Shown here piece after piece: positions 1 to 5,496 of a stretch of DNA of 5,749 nt. Every line of letters starts with the position of its first letter. Position 1 is the first letter of the stretch. Below the pieces are notes generated by a model. It had not been told where the DNA came from, ran no database searches, and was given only the letters and a program-made list of their open reading frames with translations. A program made the position numbers and the translations under genes. Origin of the DNA: CAUZEO01 sp963578625 (GTDB taxonomy: Bacteria; Verrucomicrobiota; Kiritimatiellia; SLOV01). Where the stretch lies: positions 1-5,749 of the forward strand of contig CAUZEO010000337.1 in the NCBI GenBank assembly GCA_963578625.1. The letters run 5' to 3'.

Positions 1-101
1 TCGGTTATCGTCAGGAATTGCGTATGGCGAATCGCAGGTCCCCGTCCCTTGAGGTCGCAACTTTCATAGGCTCCCTGAGCACCGCTCTGTATATGGCTCA
101 G
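1..101. other. Left edge with no supported gene
   Basis: No convincing gene is visible here. One + frame is open from base 1 to a TAG at 67-69 and could be the last 22 codons of an upstream gene, but 22 codons are too few to recognise anything. Another frame is open from base 3 to 278, but it runs straight through the hairpin element and its predicted peptide is rich in proline, histidine and tryptophan with no family resemblance. The region is best treated as intergenic or as an undecidable gene end. Confidence 0.4.
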
Positions 102-286
102 AATCTATCCTCTCCCCATCCGCTGCTTTGCCTCCATCCGTTGCCACCAGTAAACCATCTGTTTCGTTCTTTCCATCCGCTGCGACCATGCTCCGCCTGG
201 ATTGGATGGAGGAAGCAGGATAGAGGATGTTTGGTTTCTGGTGGCAACGGATGGACGAGTCGAAAGGTTTTTGTCTAAGTTAGATT
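102..286. repeat. Long imperfect inverted repeat (hairpin element)
   Basis: The 17-base sequence CCATCCGTTGCCACCAG at 134-150 has its exact reverse complement at 238-254. The pairing continues inward with one indel (151-157 against 232-237). A nested stem pairs TCCATCC (172-178) with GGATGGA (204-210) and extends to about 158-224 with mismatches and G-U pairs. A short outer match, AATCTA (102-107) against TAGATT (281-286), may mark the ends. CCATCCG recurs at 116-122, 134-140 and 173-179. It lies about 100 bases upstream of the GH3 start. Candidate identities are a miniature inverted-repeat element, a structured 5' RNA or a decayed insertion. It lacks the short GC stem and T-run of a simple terminator. 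The inner arms are certain, but the outer limits and the function are inferred. Confidence 0.6.
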
Positions 287-344
287 GCGGATTCGCCTCC
301 TTGGGATTGTGATGATGGAAGGCTGCACCGGCCCAGCGATGTAT

Positions 345-358
345 TATCGTGTGCGATA
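345..358. promoter_or_regulatory. Short palindrome, candidate operator of the GH3 gene
   Basis: TATCG at 345-349 and CGATA at 354-358 form a perfect inverted repeat with a 4-base spacer, 32 bases before the GH3 start codon. The position and size fit a transcription-factor half-site pair controlling a sugar-utilisation gene, but no regulator gene is present in the window. Five-base arms arise by chance fairly often. Confidence 0.2.
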
Positions 359-379
359 CCGGGACAACACAGACGAGAC

Positions 380-384
380 GGAGG
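380..384 (+). promoter_or_regulatory. Ribosome binding site of the GH3 gene
   Basis: GGAGG at 380-384 ends 6 bases before the ATG at 391. It decides the start: the same frame is open from a GTG at 349, but nothing comparable precedes that codon, and the first 14 residues from there do not resemble a GH3 N-terminus. Confidence 0.7.
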
Positions 385-390
385 TTGGAC

Positions 391-2667
391 ATGAATAGAC
401 GACGGAAAGACCGAAGCCCCAGGTTCCCGTACCTGGATCCCGCTTTGGACGTCGACCGGCGCGTGAGCGACCTGCTCGGTCGCATGACCCTGGAAGAGAA
501 GGTCGGCCAGATGGGCATGAAGGCGAAGTTCCGTGATCTTCTCGTGAACGGCAGGGTGTCCGCGGCCGCGCTGCGCCGGCACTACGGCCGGATGAGCCCC
601 GGCTGCATCGACGATCCCAGGCTGAAGCCCAGGGCAACCGCCGAGGCGGTCAACGCGATTCAGAAGTACCTGCTTGAACGGACCCGGTTGGGCATTCCGG
701 CGATCGTAACCGGCGAATGCGTGCACGGGCACATGTCGCCGGGGGCGACGATTTTTCCTCAAGCCATCGCGCTGGGCAGTACATGGGATGTCGACCTCAT
801 CGGTCAGATGGGATCCGTTATCGCAAAAGAGGCGCGGACGTGCGGCGTCAACCAGGCGCTGTCACCCGATCTCGACCTGGCCCGCGATCCCCGCTGGGGG
901 CGCGTCGAAGAGACCTACGGCGAGGATCCGTACCTGGTTTCCCGATTGGGTGTGGCATACATCCGGGGGATGCAGGGCGACGGCCCCATCCTTGATCCCG
1001 AGCACATCGCCTGCATGGCCAAGCATTACGCGGCCCACGGCAGCCCCGAGGCCGGCGTCAATTGCGGCCCGGTGGCCGGCGGCATGCGGGACCTGCACAT
1101 GTACTACCTGCCGCCGTTCAAGGCGGCGGTCACCGAGGCCGGCGTTCGGGCCGTCATGAACGCATACAGCGAATACGAAGGGGTCCCGGCCGCGGCCTCC
1201 AAGTTGTTGCTCACCCGGATCCTGCGCGAGGAATGGGGTTTCCCGGGGTACCTGTTCACCGATTACGGCTCGATCGAGATGTTGCACTGCTTCCACAGAA
1301 CCGCAGCCACGCCCGCCGAGGCGGGCCGGCAAGCCCTGGAGGCGGGCATGGATCTGGAAGCACCCAACGAATTCGGATTCGGCCGTCGCCTTATACAACT
1401 CGTAACCCGGGGCGAGGTGGACGAGGCGCTGATCGACCGGGCGGTAACCCGGATTCTACGGGCCAAGTTTCTGGCGGGACTGTTCGAGAACCCGTATGCC
1501 GACACACGGGCCGTGACTCGGGTCGTGCACAATGCAGAGCATCGCCGGCTGGCCCGTCGTATGGCCCAGGAGTCCATCGTTCTGCTCAAAAACGACCACG
1601 GCGTCCTGCCGCTGAGCCGCGGCCTTGGATCGATCGCGGTGATCGGCCCCAGCGCCGACGTTGCGCAATTCGGCGACTATACCGCGCCCCATGCGAAGGG
1701 TGTATCCCCACTCCAGGGTATTCGCCGCGCCGTATCGAAGAGAACCCGGGTCCGCCATGCCCCCGGGTGCGGGATGTTCGACAACAGCAAAGAAAACTTC
1801 CCCAAGGCCATCAGGGCCGCAGCCGCCAGTGACGCGGCCATCGTCGTGGTCGGTGGCACCAGCCATTCCTACGGCGGCATCGGCTGGGGCGACGACCAGG
1901 CGGCCGCCACCTGCGGCGAAGGATTCGACATGGCCGACCTGAACCTGATGGGCGAACAGGAAGAACTGGTGCGTGCGGTCTACCAGACGGGTACGCCCAC
2001 CGTGCTTGTCCTCATGCACGGGCGGCCCAACAGCATCACCGATCTCGCGCGGGACATTCCCGCCATCGTCGAGACGTGGTACCCCGGCGAAGAAGGCGGC
2101 CACGCGCTGGCCGATATTCTGTTCGGCAAGGTGAACCCCTCGGGCAAGCTGCCCGTTTCGGTGCCGAAGAGCGTGGGACATGTACCGGCCTGTTACAATC
2201 ACCTGCCGTCGGCCCGCGGCGTGTACCACGAGCCCGGCTCGCCGGGCCGGCCCGGGCGGGACTACGTGTTTGCCGACACCGAACCCCTCTTCCCATTCGG
2301 TTTCGGCCTGAGTTACACGACGTTCCGATACACCGGCCTCCGTGTTTCTCCGCCGTCCATTCGGCCCGGCGGTCGGGCCGAGGTCCGGGTCAACGTGCGC
2401 AACACGGGGAAAGTGAAGGGGAGGGAGGTTGTGCAGCTGTACGTCAATGATGTGTACAGCTCCGTGACCACGCCGGTGAAGGTGTTGCGTGCTTTCAAGA
2501 AAATCTCGCTGAGACCGAACGAACAGAAGACGGTGACGTTCACGCTCCATGCCGAAGACCTGGCGATGCTCGACCAAAACCTCGAGTGGGTCGTCGAGCC
2601 CGGGGATTTCGAAATTTCCGTTGGCCCTCTCACGGCCACGCTGACGGTGAGGCCGGCGCGGCGGTGA
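391..2667 (+). CDS. Glycoside hydrolase family 3 beta-glycosidase (beta-glucosidase or beta-xylosidase type)
   Basis: This 758-aa protein should hydrolyse non-reducing beta-linked sugars by a retaining mechanism. Residues about 20-360 form the GH3 (beta/alpha)8 domain, with FPQAIALGSTWD (122-133), RDPRWGRVEETYGEDP (165-180), KH (211-212) and the nucleophile motif FTDYGS (289-294; Asp291). Residues about 395-590 form the alpha/beta sandwich, where Glu510 in CGEGFD is the likely acid/base. Residues about 650-745 form the fibronectin III-like domain, marked by EVVQLYV (679-685). The length is normal for a three-domain GH3. The N-terminus MNRRRKDRSP lacks a hydrophobic signal sequence, so the enzyme is probably cytoplasmic and acts on imported oligosaccharides. 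ECVHGH (109-114) replaces the usual EALHG. The ATG at 391 was chosen for its Shine-Dalgarno. Base composition is strongly GC-rich. The exact sugar specificity cannot be read from the sequence. Confidence 0.95.
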   Translation: MNRRRKDRSPRFPYLDPALDVDRRVSDLLGRMTLEEKVGQMGMKAKFRDLLVNGRVSAAALRRHYGRMSPGCIDDPRLKPRATAEAVNAIQKYLLERTRLGIPAIVTGECVHGHMSPGATIFPQAIALGSTWDVDLIGQMGSVIAKEARTCGVNQALSPDLDLARDPRWGRVEETYGEDPYLVSRLGVAYIRGMQGDGPILDPEHIACMAKHYAAHGSPEAGVNCGPVAGGMRDLHMYYLPPFKAAVTEAGVRAVMNAYSEYEGVPAAASKLLLTRILREEWGFPGYLFTDYGSIEMLHCFHRTAATPAEAGRQALEAGMDLEAPNEFGFGRRLIQLVTRGEVDEALIDRAVTRILRAKFLAGLFENPYADTRAVTRVVHNAEHRRLARRMAQESIVLLKNDHGVLPLSRGLGSIAVIGPSADVAQFGDYTAPHAKGVSPLQGIRRAVSKRTRVRHAPGCGMFDNSKENFPKAIRAAAASDAAIVVVGGTSHSYGGIGWGDDQAAATCGEGFDMADLNLMGEQEELVRAVYQTGTPTVLVLMHGRPNSITDLARDIPAIVETWYPGEEGGHALADILFGKVNPSGKLPVSVPKSVGHVPACYNHLPSARGVYHEPGSPGRPGRDYVFADTEPLFPFGFGLSYTTFRYTGLRVSPPSIRPGGRAEVRVNVRNTGKVKGREVVQLYVNDVYSSVTTPVKVLRAFKKISLRPNEQKTVTFTLHAEDLAMLDQNLEWVVEPGDFEISVGPLTATLTVRPARR

Positions 2668-2873
2668 AAAACGCAAAGGCATTCCTCGATGAACTGCGCG
2701 CACGCATCCCACTCACCGCCTACAAACAGAGATCGGGCGGTATTTCCCAGAATCAGTGGGCGGAGTTGGACGCCTGGAACCCGGTCCCCGAAATCAAGCC
2801 GGAGGACTACGCTCGCATACGTGACGACTGTGCCAAACACATTATCGCCATCCGCAAGGAGTGCGGCTTGTAA
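2664..2873 (+). CDS. Small protein of unknown function, translationally coupled to GH3
   Basis: This is a 69-aa ORF starting at a GTG (2664-2666) whose last two bases begin the GH3 stop codon (GTGA overlap), an arrangement typical of coupled translation. The same frame is open further upstream inside GH3, but that part is shadow. The peptide is mixed-charge and soluble-looking, with no membrane segment or signal. It reads FLDELRARIPLTAYKQR early, then WAELDAWNPVPEIKPEDYARI, and ends in CGL. It has two cysteines (residues 56 and 67) but no CXXC motif. I recognise no family. It could be a genuine small operon partner or the remnant of a longer gene, since it ends where the base composition turns AT-rich. 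The GH3 overlap and protein-like composition support translation, but the Shine-Dalgarno is weak. Confidence 0.6.
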   Translation: MKNAKAFLDELRARIPLTAYKQRSGGISQNQWAELDAWNPVPEIKPEDYARIRDDCAKHIIAIRKECGL

Positions 2874-3201
2874 GAGTGCTGGAGAACATAGAAACGAGGT
2901 AACCGTTCATGGGTTATTTAAACAGTATTGAGCGACATACATAATATCAAATTAAGTATTTGAGCAGCTATCCAGGGGCAGCTCAGGCCCACAGCCTTTT
3001 TGTGCAAAACCCCACCGGATTCTCCGGAGGCAGGCAAAACAAACTAAGACGCCGGCTGAGTCGTGATAACATGTCTTCATTACAACGCTTACAGACGGCA
3101 TTGTGCCGAATGAGATTTCTTAGTTCATTAGGAGGACGATCGAACAACTGCTAAGATTCCAACTTGTTATGTTTTTTAAGCGTGTCAATGGTAAAGCTCC
3201 G

Positions 3202-3230
3202 TTGAATAAATTTTCGTGTACCAGTATATT
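3202..3230 (+). promoter_or_regulatory. Sigma70-like promoter for the BNR gene
   Basis: TTGAAT (3202-3207, four of six consensus bases) is separated by exactly 17 bases from TATATT (3225-3230, five of six). Transcription would start near 3237, giving a leader of about 40 bases that includes the ribosome binding site at 3263-3269. The promoter lies downstream of the alternative ATG at 3169, which supports the later start. The AT-rich setting makes chance matches more likely, and the host's sigma-factor preference is unknown. Confidence 0.4.
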
Positions 3231-3262
3231 GAAGCCAGGGCAGGTCAGCGTAGTTAACAGGC

Positions 3263-3269
3263 AAGGAGA
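3263..3269 (+). promoter_or_regulatory. Ribosome binding site of the BNR gene
   Basis: AAGGAGA at 3263-3269 ends 7 bases before the ATG at 3277. The frame is also open from an ATG at 3169, but that codon has no nearby Shine-Dalgarno. The 36 extra residues look unlike the rest of the protein, so 3277 is taken as the start. Confidence 0.8.
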
Positions 3270-3276
3270 ATTTACA

Positions 3277-5136
3277 ATGGCAGATGAAGAAAAGAAGGAA
3301 GAAATGGGAAAAGAAGTTCAATTCAGTGAATCGGCGGCAGAAGCGATTAGGCAAGCAGGGGCACTTACAAGTGTAAAGGGAATGATCATAATACCTCCCA
3401 AGGGACCTGCCGACCTGAAGCCGGATGCGAAAATCCTGAATAAAGTATTGCAGATGGATGGTGAGAAGGTAGCGCGGGAGCTGCCGGCAGAACATCAGCT
3501 TATAGCAGATGCATGGAATGAGGCTGACGTTGAGATGCCATACCTTGTCTATATGCCGGAGAAAGACAGATTGCTTCTTCTTTATAACATATATTTTTGC
3601 GAAGGGTTGGAACAAGTTTTTCCGGTGTTAAGTTTCAGCGACGACCATGGCAAGACATGGAGCAAACCTAACTACCTGAGAGATATGGGATTTTGTCCTG
3701 AGGGGACCCCGGAAGCGCGTACTTATATCGGTAATGGCACTGCGCTTTCTTATCTCGGTAACGGAAAACTAATTCTGGCTACAGGAGAACAGCTTACTGA
3801 GAGAAAAAGAGGATTTAGCTCGGACTACGGAGAGACATGGAGTACTCGACCTCTGCCAAAATCTTCCCCGGGATTTCCCTGGAGCGCATGGGATCCTATG
3901 TTGGTTGATAAAGACCCCGTTACGGGAGAACTAAAACGTTTATGTGAGGCCGGCTACTCTGGTGGTATGGAAAGGGCTTTCGCAGGAGCAAAGAAGATAT
4001 TTGTTTTTCCTGACGAGTTGTATTGGAGATATGACCCTGAAGACAGGGGATTAGCGGAAGAGTGGTACAAAGAAGCATCGTTTGATAAGTGGCCACACTT
4101 GATGAGGATTGACAAGTACTGGACACAACAGGGCGAACCTGGTGGTATAGGATGGTACGCAAAGAGCTTTGAGATGCCCGAAACCGGCAGTGCCCCTCTT
4201 GTGATTCTGTTCGGTGCGGTAGACGGTTACTGCGATGTGTTTATAGACGGCAAAAAAATCGGTGAGCAGAAGGTTCCTCCTGAGGTTGCGTGGCGTGCTC
4301 CGTTCCATATTCCTCTTGACGGAGGATTGTCAGCGGGCATGCATAAGATGGTCATCAGGGTAGAGAAGAAATGCGAAAGGCAATCGAATGCAGGTATTCA
4401 TTTACCTATCTGGATAGTGAAACCCGACTCGGACATTCCTGCAGTGGACGAAACGTCATTGTTAAATGGTCGCCATGCCAACCTGCGAGCTTACATCCGT
4501 TTCAGCTATGACGGTGGGCTTACTTGGCCGGAAGAAATAGAACCACCAAGTTGGAACGGAAGCAGCGGAGTTTCTGTGAGCGAAGTTGCCCTGGTCCGCG
4601 CAGGCAACGGGACTATTATAGCTAGCGGCCGTATAAGATATCCGAAGTACATGGGCCAGACTTTTCTTGATCAATATTCGGGGCTAGGTGTATCGCTTTC
4701 GAAGGATAACGGCTATACTTGGACGAAAATAGAACCATTGTACGAATTTGGGCGCATGCACCCTAGTATGGTGCTTATGCCCAACGGCGACATTGTGATG
4801 ACATACGTGGTTCGTATGGGTTGGTTGTCGAAAGAGGACGTATTGCTGGACGAGGACGGCTATCCACAGTGGAGTATCGAAGCTGTTGTCAGCCGCGACA
4901 ACGGAGAAAGCTGGGATTTGTCTCACAAATACATCCTGGCGAAATGGTCAGGGAGCAAAGACGGTGTGAACAGTGCCACATTGACCTCTACGCTGCTGTT
5001 GCCTGACGGGTCGCTGCTTACGGCGTTCAGCTCGGGTTATCTAAGTCATCGGTCGGTGAAAGGAGCGGGTGGTGGGCATGAGGTGGGTCTTGCGGGTGGT
5101 GGGCATGAGGTGGGTCTTGTCCGCTGGTGTCCCTGA
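3277..5136 (+). CDS. Sialidase-like BNR/Asp-box protein with inserted GH2-type sugar-binding-like domain
   Basis: This 619-aa protein has five Asp boxes (S-x-D-x-G-x-T/S-W) at residues 121-128, 181-188, 410-417, 475-482 and 539-546. They mark a six-bladed beta-propeller of the exo-sialidase-like (BNR_2) superfamily. Between boxes two and three, about residues 246-382, lies a different module: a linker with DPEDRGLAEEW, then GIGWYAKSFEMPE and a beta-rich stretch (LFGAVDGYCDVFIDGKKIG). This resembles the galactose-binding-like N-terminal domain of GH2 enzymes. The usual sialidase RIP motif is not seen near the N-terminus (MPYLVYMPEKDRLL), so sialidase activity should not be assumed. HPSMVLMPNGDIVMTYVVR (495-513) is typical of uncharacterised members from glycan-degrading bacteria. 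There is no signal peptide or membrane segment, so it is probably cytoplasmic. The gene is clearly more AT-rich than its neighbours, and its C-terminus carries a 9-residue tandem duplication. Confidence 0.85.
   Translation: MADEEKKEEMGKEVQFSESAAEAIRQAGALTSVKGMIIIPPKGPADLKPDAKILNKVLQMDGEKVARELPAEHQLIADAWNEADVEMPYLVYMPEKDRLLLLYNIYFCEGLEQVFPVLSFSDDHGKTWSKPNYLRDMGFCPEGTPEARTYIGNGTALSYLGNGKLILATGEQLTERKRGFSSDYGETWSTRPLPKSSPGFPWSAWDPMLVDKDPVTGELKRLCEAGYSGGMERAFAGAKKIFVFPDELYWRYDPEDRGLAEEWYKEASFDKWPHLMRIDKYWTQQGEPGGIGWYAKSFEMPETGSAPLVILFGAVDGYCDVFIDGKKIGEQKVPPEVAWRAPFHIPLDGGLSAGMHKMVIRVEKKCERQSNAGIHLPIWIVKPDSDIPAVDETSLLNGRHANLRAYIRFSYDGGLTWPEEIEPPSWNGSSGVSVSEVALVRAGNGTIIASGRIRYPKYMGQTFLDQYSGLGVSLSKDNGYTWTKIEPLYEFGRMHPSMVLMPNGDIVMTYVVRMGWLSKEDVLLDEDGYPQWSIEAVVSRDNGESWDLSHKYILAKWSGSKDGVNSATLTSTLLLPDGSLLTAFSSGYLSHRSVKGAGGGHEVGLAGGGHEVGLVRWCP
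5065..5118 (+). repeat. 27-bp perfect tandem duplication in the BNR gene 3' end
   Basis: Bases 5065-5091 and 5092-5118 are identical. The unit is in frame and encodes AGGGHEVGL twice (residues 597-605 and 606-614), just before the terminal VRWCP. Related propeller proteins tend to end with a single segment of the type VGLVRW, so one copy is probably the ancestral end. The unit is GC- and G-rich, unlike the upstream body of the gene. Confidence 0.95.
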
Positions 5137-5180
5137 CTTGATCCTGCGGATATGGTCGGTTCTGGGCTAGGCACACCAGC
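5123..5180 (+). other. Intergenic hairpin spanning the BNR stop codon
   Basis: GCTGGTGT (5123-5130) is the exact reverse complement of ACACCAGC (5173-5180). After one C-C mismatch the stem continues as CCT (5132-5134) with AGG (5169-5171), giving 11 pairs around a 34-base loop. The loop holds a small ATCC/GGAT hairpin (5141-5144 and 5148-5151). The BNR stop codon lies at the stem-loop edge, and the AAGGAG of the next gene follows at once. There is no T-run, so this is not a normal intrinsic terminator. RNA processing, attenuation or occlusion of the next ribosome binding site are possible. Confidence 0.5.
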
Positions 5181-5186
5181 AAGGAG
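5181..5186 (+). promoter_or_regulatory. Ribosome binding site of the amidohydrolase remnant
   Basis: AAGGAG at 5181-5186 ends 8 bases before the GTG at 5195. It sets the start of the shortened amidohydrolase reading frame and directly abuts the right arm of the hairpin at 5123-5180. Confidence 0.65.
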
Positions 5187-5194
5187 CATAAGTC

Positions 5195-5495
5195 GTGATC
5201 ATTGACGAACATCGGCATATCGGCAACTGTGCGGCGCGAGGCAATCCGACGATGGCTGATATCCTGTGCGAGTTGGATAAGCTGGGCGTCGACTGCGCGG
5301 TGATCGCGTCGGGAAGCCATCCGGTCGATGAGCCTGTGTCGCGTCAGGATGAGTACGCCTCGACCATGGACTGCTACCGCGTGGCGGAACGACCGGGCGG
5401 AAGAGATCAAGGCGCCCGCCCGTATCGAGCGGGAGCTGGACCCGGACGAGACCGTGGTCATAGAGCGATGCGGCGCCCGGGCGGGAGCGGACTGA
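5195..5495 (+). pseudogene. Shortened, frameshifted amidohydrolase (metal-dependent hydrolase) remnant
   Basis: From the GTG at 5195 the frame encodes MIIDEHRHIGN, with the HxH metal-binding motif that opens TIM-barrel amidohydrolases. LCELDKLGVDCAVI follows, the usual first alpha/beta unit. Family members are normally 250-300 aa or more. Here, after about 64 residues (near 5384-5390), codon quality collapses in this frame: from 5388 it favours A/T third bases and reads arginine/glycine-rich. The next frame instead shows strong G/C third positions from 5388 and reads NDRAEEIKAPARIEREL, then DPDETVVIERCGARAGAD, stopping at TGA 5493-5495. Read literally, the GTG frame runs to TGA 5498-5500 (101 aa) and overlaps the next start as ATGA. 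The tail does not look like an amidohydrolase end. It faintly resembles LacI-type regulator C-termini, but this is weak. An internal deletion plus frameshift, a gene fusion or a sequencing or assembly error would all fit. Confidence 0.6.
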
Positions 5496-5496
5496 T

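Larger units (their letters stand above)
2874..3276 (+). other. 403-base gap: composition switch and possible structured leader
   Basis: No gene is supported here. GC content drops compared with the GH3 gene. Possible helices include TGAGC (2961-2965) with GCTCA (2981-2985). CTCAG at 2982-2986 plus CC (2988-2989) can alternatively pair with GGCTGAG (3054-3060), so the two pairings exclude each other. Local hairpins are CCGGA/TCCGG (3015-3019 and 3023-3027) and CGGCA/TGCCG (3096-3100 and 3104-3108). AGGAGGA at 3130-3136 is a strong Shine-Dalgarno match with no ATG or GTG at a suitable distance. An 11-codon ORF (2909-2944) follows a modest ACGAGG. No hairpin followed by a T-run was found, so no intrinsic terminator is called. 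If transcription starts at the 3202-3230 promoter, most of this is not leader. Confidence 0.4.

Noticed and set aside
134..254. Intrinsic terminator of an upstream gene
   Set aside because: The arms are far apart and interrupted, and no T-run follows the 3' arm directly; the TTTTTG at 268-273 is 13 bases away and no compact stem precedes it.
18..278. 86-aa open frame at the left edge
   Set aside because: It passes through the inverted repeat, has no ribosome binding site at its ATG, and its peptide has no recognisable family features.
349..390. Earlier GTG start for the GH3 gene
   Set aside because: There is no Shine-Dalgarno at a usable distance, the extra residues do not resemble GH3 proteins, and the ATG at 391 has GGAGG six bases upstream.
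2232..2258. GC-rich inverted repeat within GH3
   Set aside because: It is explained by proline/glycine/arginine codons (residues about 614-622) in a high-GC gene, and no independent signal accompanies it.
1456..2712. 418-aa open frame on the - strand opposite GH3
   Set aside because: It is a shadow of the GC-rich GH3 gene: it lies antisense in a high-GC3 region, has no recognisable domain, and the + strand has full GH3 motifs.
2909..2944. 11-codon ORF (MGYLNSIERHT) after ACGAGG, possible leader peptide
   Set aside because: It is too short to judge, has no run of regulatory codons and no adjacent attenuator hairpin with a T-run. It is equally likely to be chance.
2982..3060. Cyclic-di-GMP (GEMM-like) riboswitch, suggested by GCAAAAC repeats and CCGG hairpin
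   Set aside because: The order and content of the conserved GEMM segments do not match; only short fragments look alike.
2960..3154. 64-aa open frame in the gap
   Set aside because: Its start has no ribosome binding site, the peptide resembles no family, and the frame crosses the predicted RNA helices.
3169..3276. 36-residue N-terminal extension of the BNR protein
   Set aside because: The ATG at 3169 lacks a ribosome binding site and lies upstream of the likely promoter. The ATG at 3277 has AAGGAGA at ideal spacing.
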